Positions 40,899 to 48,463 of a stretch of 64,000 nt of DNA are shown here, in pieces (the stretch's first letter is position 1; each line of letters opens with the position of its first letter). The stretch comes from Propionicicella superfundia DSM 22317. Lineage in GTDB: Bacteria; Actinomycetota; Actinomycetes; Propionibacteriales; Propionibacteriaceae. The position numbers and the translations under genes were made by a program. Where the stretch lies: positions 124,001 to 188,000 of the forward strand of contig NZ_KE384022.1 of assembly GCF_000423465.1 (NCBI RefSeq), read 5' to 3'. Below the pieces are notes generated by a model. It did no database searches and was not told the origin of the DNA. It saw only the letters and a program-made list of their open reading frames with translations.

Positions 40899-42452
40899 TC
40901 AGAGACCCTGCCGCTTGGTCTTGTCGAACAGCTTCTGCACGTCGGCGGGAAGCTGGAAGTTCTGCATCGCCTCCTGCAGTTCGGCCTGGCTCTGCGGCTG
41001 CGGCGCGGCCTGCGCGACCGGAGCCGACGGAACCGCCCCGGCCCGCTTGGCGGGGTTGCCGGACACGCGGGAGCCCTTGCCCTTCTTGCCCTTGCGCTGC
41101 TGGGGCGGGGTGCGCTTGCCCATCCCCGGGATCCCCGGCATCCCGGGCATTCCCCCGGCGAGCGACTGCATCATCTTGCGGGCCTCGAAGAACCGGTTCA
41201 CGAGGTTGTTGACGTCGGCGACGACCGTGCCGGAGCCCGCCGCGATGCGACGGCGCCGCGAGCCGTCCAGGATCTTCGGATTGTCCCGTTCGGCCGGCGT
41301 CATCGAATAGATGATGGCCTCGATCCGGTCGATCTCCTTCTCGTCGATGTTCTTCACCTGATCGATCCCGCTCATCCCGGGAAGCATGCCGAACACCTTG
41401 GACAACGGGCCCATCCTGCGGACGGCCTGCATCTGCTGCAGGAAGTCCCCCAGCCCGAACTCGCCCTGCCCGCGCAGCAGCTTCTCGGCGGCCTTCGCCG
41501 ACTGCTCGGCGTCGAACGTCTTCTCCGCCTGCTCGATGAGGGTGAGCATGTCGCCCATGCCGAGGATGCGGCTCGCCATCCGGTCGGGGTGGAAGAGGTC
41601 GAAGTCCTTCAGCCCCTCGCCGTTGGAGGCGAACATGATCGGCCTGCCCGTGACCCGGGCGATGGACAGCGCGGCGCCGCCGCGCGCATCGCCGTCGAGC
41701 TTGCTGAGGACGACCGCGTCGAATCCGACTCCGTCGGCGAACGCCTGCGCGGTGTTGACGGCGTCCTGGCCGATCATCGCGTCCACGACGAACAGCACCT
41801 CGTCCGGACTGGTCGCCTCCTTGATGCGGACGGCCTGGTCCATCAGCTCGGCATCGACGCCCAGCCGGCCTGCAGTGTCGATGACGACGACGTCGTAGAG
41901 CTTCTGCCGCGCCTCGGCGACACCCCGGCGGGCCACGTCGACCGGGTCGCCGACCCCGTTCCCCGGCTCGGGGGCGAACACGTGCACGCCGGCGCGCTCG
42001 CCCACGACCTGCAACTGCGTGACGGCGTTCGGACGCTGCAGGTCGGAGGCGACGAGCAGCGGCGAATGCCCCTGTTCCTTGAGCCACAGGCCGAGCTTCC
42101 CGGCGAGCGTCGTCTTGCCCGCGCCCTGGAGGCCGGCGAGCATGAGGATGGTCGGGGGCCTCTTCGCGAACCGCAACTGTCGTGTCTGGCCGCCCAGCAC
42201 GGCGACGAGTTCCTCGTTGACGATCTTGATGATCTGCTGCGCCGGGTTGAGAGCCTGGTGCACCTCGGCCCCGCGCGCCCGCTCCTTCAGCGCCGCGACG
42301 AAGTCCTTGACGACAGCGAGATTGACGTCGGCCTCGAGCAGGGCGATGCGGATCTCACGCGCCGTCGCGTCGATATCGGCGTCGGTCAGGCGTCCCTTCC
42401 CGCGCAGGGAGCGGAAGACGTCGTTCAGCCGGTCGTGCAGGGTGTCGAACAC
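40899..42452 (-). CDS. ffh: Signal recognition particle protein Ffh
   Basis: A 517-residue SRP GTPase that targets nascent membrane proteins together with 4.5S RNA and FtsY. The N domain covers 1-90; the G domain has 'LAGLQGAGKTTLAGKL' (G1, about 105-120), 'VVVIDTAGRL' and 'VVLSKLDGDARGG'. The Met-rich M domain includes 'MMQSLAGGMPGMPGIPGMG'. A basic and Ala/Pro/Gln-rich tail follows. GTG start. Confidence 0.96.
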   Translation of the reverse strand: MFDTLHDRLNDVFRSLRGKGRLTDADIDATAREIRIALLEADVNLAVVKDFVAALKERARGAEVHQALNPAQQIIKIVNEELVAVLGGQTRQLRFAKRPPTILMLAGLQGAGKTTLAGKLGLWLKEQGHSPLLVASDLQRPNAVTQLQVVGERAGVHVFAPEPGNGVGDPVDVARRGVAEARQKLYDVVVIDTAGRLGVDAELMDQAVRIKEATSPDEVLFVVDAMIGQDAVNTAQAFADGVGFDAVVLSKLDGDARGGAALSIARVTGRPIMFASNGEGLKDFDLFHPDRMASRILGMGDMLTLIEQAEKTFDAEQSAKAAEKLLRGQGEFGLGDFLQQMQAVRRMGPLSKVFGMLPGMSGIDQVKNIDEKEIDRIEAIIYSMTPAERDNPKILDGSRRRRIAAGSGTVVADVNNLVNRFFEARKMMQSLAGGMPGMPGIPGMGKRTPPQQRKGKKGKGSRVSGNPAKRAGAVPSAPVAQAAPQPQSQAELQEAMQNFQLPADVQKLFDKTKRQGL

Positions 42453-42571
42453 AGAAGCATCCTTCGCAGGTCCACGCGCAACGGGCGTGCGCGCAACTGG
42501 GCACCAGCGTACCGGGCGGGATGGACCGGCCGTACGGCGTCGCTACGTTCCGGGCCGGGCCGCTACGCCGG

Positions 42572-42609
42572 GGCCGCGACGCTACCGGTCCCCCGGTAGC
42601 TTCGCGGCC
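42572..42609 (-). terminator. Hairpin terminator at the sensor kinase stop
   Basis: GGCCGCGA-c-GCTACCGG and CCGGTAGC-t-TCGCGGCC form a 16-bp stem with a single mismatch and a 4-nt loop. The TAG stop of the histidine kinase lies inside the left arm. It probably ends the two-component operon; no T-tract follows. Confidence 0.7.
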
Positions 42610-43601
42610 GGAGGGTAGCTACGCGGGGGGTTTCCGCCAGGCCGCAGGACGCGTGGGAGCCGGAGCACGAACTGCGCCCCGGGCCCGTCGGCGTCGACCA
42701 GGCGGATCGAACCGCCGTACCGGTCGGCGGTATCCCGCACCAAGGAGAGCCCGATGCCGTGGCCGGAGCGCGCGGCCTCCTCGCTGCCCCGGGCGAACCG
42801 GTCGAAGACCCGATCCGGATCGATCCCCCGCACTCCGGGACCGCGGTCGCGGACCGCGATGCGGACATCCCGTCGCCCCGTCTCGATGCTCACCGTGACC
42901 TCCGTGCCCGGCGGCGCATGCTTGACGGCGTTGTCGAGCAGGGCGGTCAGCGCGCGCTGGAGGGCGATCGCCGGAAGGGCGACCCGGGCGTCGACCATCC
43001 CGGCGACCGTGATCGCGACATCGCGGCTGCGCGCGAGGACGTCCAGCGACTCGACCGTCGCCGTGACGACGTCGACGACCCGCGACGATCCGTGTGTCGT
43101 GGGCGCATCCGCCTCGGCGATCGCCAGCAGGTCGGTGACGATCGCGCTGAGGGACTGCGTCTCGCGCCGCAGCGTCTCGACCGTCGCCGCCGTCGGATCC
43201 TCCGGCGGCAACCGTCGCTGAAGAAGCTGCAGGCGGGTGTCGAGGACGGCGATGGGCGTGCGCAACTCGTGACCGGCGTCCGAGACGAACCTGCGCTGCA
43301 GTCGTAGCGACTCGGCGAGGGGCGCCACGGCTCGCCGGGTCGCCGACCAGCTCGCGAACGCGGCGATGACGACGGCACACCCCCCGATGGCCACGGCGGC
43401 GGCGAGCAGATCCGAGACCTCGACCTCGATCGAGCCGCCCGGCTCGCGCGGGGACTCGTGCGCATGGCGCAGCACGAAGACCACCATGGCCGCCAAGGTG
43501 ATGAGAACCAGGACGCCGGTGGTCACCGCGAGGTAGCCGCCGACGCGACGAGCGGCGGCGCGCACGGCCAGCCGGTCGGGGTCGCGCAGGTCGTCGCTCA
43601 T
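42582..43601 (-). CDS. Two-component sensor histidine kinase
   Basis: A 339-residue kinase with two membrane helices (about 21-43 and 64-84) enclosing a short extracytoplasmic loop of only 20 residues, so it may sense an envelope signal. The HisKA domain has phospho-His111 in 'FVSDAGHELRTPIAVLD'. The ATPase has the N box 'LTALLDNAVKHAPPG', G1 'VRDRGPGVRG' and G2 'GHGIGLSLVRDTADRYGG'. The ATG overlaps the response regulator stop (ATGA). The stimulus is unknown. Confidence 0.92.
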   Translation of the reverse strand: MSDDLRDPDRLAVRAAARRVGGYLAVTTGVLVLITLAAMVVFVLRHAHESPREPGGSIEVEVSDLLAAAVAIGGCAVVIAAFASWSATRRAVAPLAESLRLQRRFVSDAGHELRTPIAVLDTRLQLLQRRLPPEDPTAATVETLRRETQSLSAIVTDLLAIAEADAPTTHGSSRVVDVVTATVESLDVLARSRDVAITVAGMVDARVALPAIALQRALTALLDNAVKHAPPGTEVTVSIETGRRDVRIAVRDRGPGVRGIDPDRVFDRFARGSEEAARSGHGIGLSLVRDTADRYGGSIRLVDADGPGAQFVLRLPRVLRPGGNPPRSYPPAAKLPGDR

Positions 43602-44275
43602 GTGAGGCCCAGCCTGTAGCCGCGGCCGCGCACCGTCGTGACGATCTCGGGAACCGTCTTGCGGCGGATGTAGTGGACGTAGGTGTCGACGACTCCGAGG
43701 CTGTCGCCGGCGTCGAAGACGCGATGGAGGATCTCCCGTCGTGAGAAGGTCCGGCTCGGGTCCGAGGCGAGCAGCTCCAGCACCTGGCACTCACGCTCGC
43801 TGAGGATGATCCGGCCGACGTAGGGAGAGTGGATCGCGCGGCTGCGCGGGAAGAAGTCCCAGTCGCCGATCCGGGTCGGAGAGCCGTCGGTGCCGAACAC
43901 CCGGCAGATCGCGCGAAGCCGCGCGAGAAGCTCATCCAGGTCGAACGGCTTGACCAGATAGTCGTTGGCGCCGGCATCGAGCCCGTCGACCCGGTCACGG
44001 ACGGTGCCCAGCGCGGTGAGCACCAGGACCGGCGTCGCCACACCCGTACGCCGCAGCGAGGCCACCAGGTCGATACCGTCTCCGTCGGGCAGCCGCCGGT
44101 CGATGACGAGGACGTCGAACTCCGCGCGCGCCGTCTCGGCCGCTCCGCCCGCGAGGCTCGTGGCGAGCATCACGTCATAGTCGTCCTCCAACGCCTCGCA
44201 CAGCAAGGGTCCGAGATCGGGATCGTCCTCCACCAGCAGCAGACGGTCCCTGCGATCGGCGACAGGCGCGTTCAC
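43598..44275 (-). CDS. OmpR/PhoB-family response regulator
   Basis: A 225-residue regulator. The receiver domain (about 10-125) has acidic residues in 'LLLVEDDPD', phospho-acceptor Asp59 in 'VLVIDRRLPDGDG' and Lys109 in 'NDYLVKPFD'. The winged-helix effector (about 130-225) ends 'TTVRGRGYRLGL'. GTG start. It is coupled to the downstream kinase. No likely target gene stands next to it other than the divergent EamA transporter. Confidence 0.92.
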   Translation of the reverse strand: MNAPVADRRDRLLLVEDDPDLGPLLCEALEDDYDVMLATSLAGGAAETARAEFDVLVIDRRLPDGDGIDLVASLRRTGVATPVLVLTALGTVRDRVDGLDAGANDYLVKPFDLDELLARLRAICRVFGTDGSPTRIGDWDFFPRSRAIHSPYVGRIILSERECQVLELLASDPSRTFSRREILHRVFDAGDSLGVVDTYVHYIRRKTVPEIVTTVRGRGYRLGLT

Positions 44276-44448
44276 GGTGCCGGCTCCGCGGAAACGATGG
44301 CGACCACGACCGGAGCGTACGTCGTCGCCGGGCGGCGTAGGGTGCGAATGCGTGAGGGCCCCGGCCGTCCGGGTGACGAGGCGCCACCGCGGACCGCGGC
44401 CGACGCCGGGCGACCGGCCGGGTCCGGCCGTCGGCGAGAAGAGGCAGG

Positions 44449-45309
44449 ATGTGGGTGGCATATGCGATCGGCTCGGCGGTGTTCGCCGGGCTGACCGCGA
44501 TCCTGGCCAAGATCGGCATCCGCCACACGCCGTCGAACCTGGCGACCGCGATCCGCACCGTGGTCGTGCTCGCCTTCGCCTGGCTCGTCGTCTTCCTGGT
44601 CGGGTCCCAGAACACGATCACCGACCTCTCCGGCACCACCGTGGCCTTCCTCGTGGCGTCGGGACTGGCCACGGGCGCGTCCTGGCTGTGCTACTTCCGG
44701 GCGCTGCACCTGGCCGATGTGAACCAGGTCGCGCCGGTCGACAAGTCCAGCATCGTCCTGACCGTGCTGTTCGCCATCGTGCTGCTCGGCGAGACCGAGA
44801 GCCTTCCGACGCGGCTGGCCGGGATCTGCCTCATCGGCGTCGGGACCTTCCTCATGATCGAGCGGCGTGCGGCCGCCCGCGGAGCGCAGTCCTGGAGCTG
44901 GCTGCTGTTCGCCATCGGCTCGGCCGTGTTCGCCGCTCTCACGTCCGTGCTGGGCAAGGTGGGCATCTCCGGAGTCGAGTCCAACCTCGGCACCGCCATC
45001 CGGACCGGGGTGGTCCTCGTCATGGCGTGGATCGTCGTCCTCGTCTCCGGGGAGCACCGCCTGCTGCGCACCGTCCCCCGCCGGGAGCTGCTGTTCATCG
45101 CCGGCTCCGGCGTCGCGACCGGCGCGTCGTGGCTGTGCTACTTCCGGGCGTTGCAGGACGGCCCGGCGAGCGTCGTCGTCCCGATCGACAAGCTGAGCAT
45201 CGTGCTCACCGTCGCGTTCGCGACCCTGATCCTGCACGAGCCGCTCCCCCGCCGAGCAGCGTTCGGGCTCGTGCTCATCGTCGCGGGCACACTGCTGATG
45301 CTGGTGTGA
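44449..45309 (+). CDS. EamA/DMT-family transporter
   Basis: A 286-residue membrane protein of two homologous EamA halves (about 1-138 and 146-286), ten helices in all. Both halves repeat 'ATGASWLCYFRAL' and then 'PVDKSSIVLTV' or 'PIDKLSIVLTV', showing the internal duplication. Members export metabolites or amino acids; the substrate here is unknown. A weak GAGGCAGG precedes the ATG. A TAGGGT hexamer at 44338-44343 may be its -10, which would give a leader of about 100 nt. Confidence 0.88.
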   Translation: MWVAYAIGSAVFAGLTAILAKIGIRHTPSNLATAIRTVVVLAFAWLVVFLVGSQNTITDLSGTTVAFLVASGLATGASWLCYFRALHLADVNQVAPVDKSSIVLTVLFAIVLLGETESLPTRLAGICLIGVGTFLMIERRAAARGAQSWSWLLFAIGSAVFAALTSVLGKVGISGVESNLGTAIRTGVVLVMAWIVVLVSGEHRLLRTVPRRELLFIAGSGVATGASWLCYFRALQDGPASVVVPIDKLSIVLTVAFATLILHEPLPRRAAFGLVLIVAGTLLMLV

Positions 45310-45360
45310 CGTCTCCGGCGATCCGCGCCGGGGCGACGCCTGTCGGCGCATCCGCGGCCC

Positions 45361-45972
45361 TCACGCCGCACCGGGGCCGGCTCGTCGTGCCCGCAGTCGG
45401 CGCAGGAGCGCGGTGAGGACCACCGGGACGACCGACACCAGCACGATCCCCACCGTCAGCAGTTCCACGTTACGGGCGACCCACGGGATGTCGCCGAGGT
45501 AGTACCCGGCCACGGCGAGCCCTCCGGCCCACAGGCACCCACCGATCGCGTTCCAGAGGCTGAACGTGAGACGACCGATCGACGAGATCCCGGCCGCGGG
45601 AGCCAGGAAGGTGCGGACGATCGGGACGAAGCGGGCCATGACGATCGCCGCCGTGCCGTGGCGTGCGAAGAACGCGTCCGCCTCGTCCAGATACCGCTGC
45701 CGGAAGATCCGGGCGTCAGGCCGGAACAGTCCTCGTCCGCGGCGGCGCCCGATGGCGAAGCCGACCTCGCCGCCCAGAACGGCCGCGGCGGCGGCCACTC
45801 CCGCGATGGACGGCCAGGGCACGTCCAGGTGCGTGGCGAGCAGCGCCGCGGCGAAGACGAGGCTGTCTCCCGGCAGGAACGGGAACAGCAGCCCGTTCTC
45901 GACAAAGACGATGACCGCGATCAGGGCGAGAGCGAACGGGCCCGCGGCGACGAGCAACGAGGTGACATCCAT
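45361..45972 (-). CDS. DedA-family membrane protein
   Basis: A 203-residue protein of the DedA/VTT family. Motifs are 'VENGLLFPFLPGDSLVFAAA', 'GGEVGFAIGRRRGRGLF', and the re-entrant segment 'IVMARFVPIVRTFLAPAAG' (F-x-R-x3-P-x3-R). Some relatives return undecaprenyl phosphate across the membrane. It lies 10 nt after a PAP2 phosphatase gene, which supports a lipid-carrier role but does not prove it. Confidence 0.9.
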   Translation of the reverse strand: MDVTSLLVAAGPFALALIAVIVFVENGLLFPFLPGDSLVFAAALLATHLDVPWPSIAGVAAAAAVLGGEVGFAIGRRRGRGLFRPDARIFRQRYLDEADAFFARHGTAAIVMARFVPIVRTFLAPAAGISSIGRLTFSLWNAIGGCLWAGGLAVAGYYLGDIPWVARNVELLTVGIVLVSVVPVVLTALLRRLRARRAGPGAA

Positions 45973-45982
45973 GCCGCCATGG

Positions 45983-46678
45983 TCACTGTCCGTGTCCAAG
46001 AAACCTCTCAGCATCGACGGCGAGCACGCGGCCTCGGCCGGGAGTCATCGCGCCGGTACACCGGTTCGCCGCCACGCTCACGACCGGCGCCAGCAGCATC
46101 GACGCGACGACATCGCTCGGGTAGTGGACGCCGAGCCGGACGCGGGACCATGCCGTCACCAGGACGATCACGACGCCGACCACGATCGCCACCCGGCGCG
46201 TGCGGCCCGGCGCCAGCGCCAGGATCACGGCGCAGCACAGCGCCGCGGCGAAGGCCGTGTGCCCGCTCGGGAAGCTGAAGCTCTCCGGGGTCGCCACCGG
46301 CCCACTCGCGAACAGGGAGCCGGGACGGGGGCGGCGCACGACGAGCTTCACGGCCTCGGCCACGGCCCACGGCACCGCGATCCACGTCGCGACCGCCAGG
46401 CCGCGACGCACCGACCGTCCGCGAACGGCGACCCGGACCACGACCAGGAGTATCAGCGCCACGGCCCCGAGCGGGCCGAACGCGACGTCGACGCCCACGG
46501 CGACGGCGTCGAGCCACGGCGCTCCGAATCGCCCGACGGCGGCGATCGCCTGCGCCTCGGCGTCCGACCATGCCGGGGTCGCCACGATCAGGAACCCGGC
46601 GAGGAGGACCGCGCCGACCACGACGAACGCCGAGACCAGTGCCGGAAAGAGAGTGCGCGAGTACCCAACCGAGGACAT
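45983..46678 (-). CDS. PAP2-family membrane phosphatase
   Basis: A 231-residue phosphatase with around six helices. The three catalytic motifs are 'KLVVRRPRPG', 'FSFPSGHTAFAA' and 'SRVRLGVHYPSDVVAS', the last two carrying the catalytic His residues. Family members dephosphorylate undecaprenyl diphosphate or other lipid phosphates on the outer face. The ATG at 46678 heads the PAP2-DedA pair. Confidence 0.9.
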   Translation of the reverse strand: MSSVGYSRTLFPALVSAFVVVGAVLLAGFLIVATPAWSDAEAQAIAAVGRFGAPWLDAVAVGVDVAFGPLGAVALILLVVVRVAVRGRSVRRGLAVATWIAVPWAVAEAVKLVVRRPRPGSLFASGPVATPESFSFPSGHTAFAAALCCAVILALAPGRTRRVAIVVGVVIVLVTAWSRVRLGVHYPSDVVASMLLAPVVSVAANRCTGAMTPGRGRVLAVDAERFLGHGQ

Positions 46679-46752
46679 CCCAGCAGCATCGCGGGCGCGT
46701 TCCAAGAATCCCCTCAGACTCCACGGGCGCGGACAGTGCCCGGGCGGACCGG

Positions 46753-47910
46753 TCAGTCGGTGGCGAGCAGGGCGTCCACGAAGCCCTCTGCATCGAAGGG
46801 GGCCAGGTCGTCGACCCCCTCGCCGAGGCCGACGAGCTTGACCGGGACCCCGAGCTCGTTCTGGACCGAGATGACGATGCCGCCCTTCGCGGAGCCGTCG
46901 AGCTTGCTGAGGACGATTCCGGTCACGTCCACGACCTCGGCGAAGATCCGCGCCTGGGTGAGGCCGTTCTGACCGGTCGTCGCGTCGATGACGAGCAGGA
47001 CCTCGGTCACGGGGGCCTGCTTCTCGATGACCCGCTTGATCTTGCCGAGCTCGTCCATCAGACCGGTCTTCGTGTGCAGCCGGCCGGCCGTGTCGATGAC
47101 GGCCACGTCGGCACCGTCGGCCTTCGCCCGACCCACGGCCTCGAACGCGACGCTGGCCGGGTCGGACCCCTCGGGGCCGCGCACCGTCGGCACGCCGACC
47201 CGACTCCCCCACGTCTCCAACTGGTCGGCGGCCGCGGCACGGAAGGTGTCCGCCGCACCCAACACGACCGACTTCTCCTCCGCGACGAGGACGCGAGCGA
47301 GCTTTCCGATCGTGGTCGTCTTGCCCGTGCCGTTGACGCCCACGACCATGACGACGCCCGGTTCCCCGTCGGCGCCCTCGGTGCGGAGGCCGCGATCCAT
47401 GCCGGGACGGACGAGCTCCAGCAGCTCCTCGCGGAGCACCCCTCGGGCCGTGGCCGGGTCGGACACGCCGTCGACGGCGAGGCGTCCCCGCAGCCTCTCG
47501 ACGAGGGTGGTGGTCGTCGTGACGCCCAGGTCGGACGTGATGAGGGTCGCCTCGAACTCGTCCCAGGTGTCCTCGTCGATGCGGTCCCGCGCCAACAGGG
47601 TCGCGAGCCCGCGGGCCAGGGCGTTGTTGCTCGACGCGAGGCGCCGCCGGAGACGGGCCATCCGCGTTCCCGGCGCCTCGGGCGCCTCCGGCCCTGCGGG
47701 GGGCTCGACGATCTGCGCGTCGACCGCCTCCACCTCGGCCCGGGGCTCCTCGGTCTCCACGACCTCGGCATCGACCGGCTCCGCAGAGGGAAGCTCCTCG
47801 GGCGCCCCGCCGGGCAGCTCCCGCTGCCTGCCGACGATGATGGTGATGGTCGCGGCGATGACCGCCAGGAGCAGACCGCCGATGACGATCCACATGATGA
47901 TGTCGTCCAC
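46753..47910 (-). CDS. ftsY: SRP receptor FtsY
   Basis: A 385-residue SRP receptor GTPase. It starts with a membrane helix ('MWIVIGGLLLAVIAATITII', about 6-25), an actinobacterial feature, then an acidic linker to about 80. The NG domain has 'VVMVVGVNGTGKTTTIGKLA', 'VAVIDTAGRLHTK' and 'IVLSKLDGSAKGG'. The GTG at 47910 has TACACT 7 nt upstream (leaderless pattern). The next gene upstream on this strand encodes a tiny protein resembling its membrane anchor. Confidence 0.96.
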   Translation of the reverse strand: MDDIIMWIVIGGLLLAVIAATITIIVGRQRELPGGAPEELPSAEPVDAEVVETEEPRAEVEAVDAQIVEPPAGPEAPEAPGTRMARLRRRLASSNNALARGLATLLARDRIDEDTWDEFEATLITSDLGVTTTTTLVERLRGRLAVDGVSDPATARGVLREELLELVRPGMDRGLRTEGADGEPGVVMVVGVNGTGKTTTIGKLARVLVAEEKSVVLGAADTFRAAAADQLETWGSRVGVPTVRGPEGSDPASVAFEAVGRAKADGADVAVIDTAGRLHTKTGLMDELGKIKRVIEKQAPVTEVLLVIDATTGQNGLTQARIFAEVVDVTGIVLSKLDGSAKGGIVISVQNELGVPVKLVGLGEGVDDLAPFDAEGFVDALLATD

Positions 47911-47995
47911 GGCGCTCAGTGTAGAGGCGTGCTCAGGGGCGCCCGGCCATGGCCAGGATCACGGGGCCGCCGCGCCCGGGGCCCCGCACGGACGG

Positions 47996-48130
47996 TCAGC
48001 CCTGCTCGGAATCCTCGATCGGGATCGGCAGTGGCGCCGGTTCCCGTCCGACGATGATCGTGATCGATCCCGCGACGATCGCCAGGGCGATCCCCGCGAA
48101 GATGAGCCAGAACACGATTTCCACACCCAT
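47996..48130 (-). CDS. Small membrane protein resembling the FtsY anchor
   Basis: A 44-residue frame with one helix: 'VFWLIFAGIALAIVAGSITI' then 'IVGREPAPLPIPIEDSEQG'. Its middle aligns with the FtsY N-terminus encoded next door ('AIVAGSITIIVGRE' against 'AVIAATITIIVGRQ'). TAGACT (48136-48131) touches the ATG and lies 6 nt before an in-frame GTG at 48124, so the true start may be that GTG (42 residues). It is too short for most gene finders. Function unknown. Confidence 0.65.
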   Translation of the reverse strand: MGVEIVFWLIFAGIALAIVAGSITIIVGREPAPLPIPIEDSEQG

Positions 48131-48162
48131 AGTCTAATTCCCCCGATCGGACTCGTCGGCAG

Positions 48163-48390
48163 CTACTCCTCGTCGGCGTCCTCGGCATCGCCCTTGCCGC
48201 GTACGGCCAGCAGCGTCACGAGACTCTCCGGCGGCTCCGCGTCGCCGTTGAGGTGGCGCGCGGTCTCGGCGAACGCGTTGGCGATCTGGGGAGCCTTCTC
48301 CTTGCCCGCGCCCTGCGTCCCGATGACGACGACCGCGCACACGCCCAGGGCCAGGGCCAGGATCAGAACCATCGCGATGAAGACCATCAT
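48163..48390 (-). CDS. Small single-pass membrane protein
   Basis: A 75-residue protein. The N-terminal helix is 'VFIAMVLILALALGVCAVVV', followed by a polar tail ending in Asp/Glu ('GKGDAEDADEE'). There are two consecutive ATGs (48390, 48387) with GAAGAAGGG about 12 nt upstream. It lies between smc and the FtsY-anchor-like ORF, all on the minus strand. I do not recognise the family. Confidence 0.6.
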   Translation of the reverse strand: MMVFIAMVLILALALGVCAVVVIGTQGAGKEKAPQIANAFAETARHLNGDAEPPESLVTLLAVRGKGDAEDADEE

Positions 48391-48463
48391 GACGACAGAA
48401 CCCTTCTTCCGGTTGTCACCCTCAGATGCTACTCCAGACCCCAACGGCCCCCCCGGAGCACGG

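Noticed and set aside
44338-44352. Leaderless start for a gene at 44348 or 44352 after TAGGGT
   Set aside because: The frames starting there do not match any domain and are out of phase with the EamA gene; the hexamer is more likely its distant promoter.
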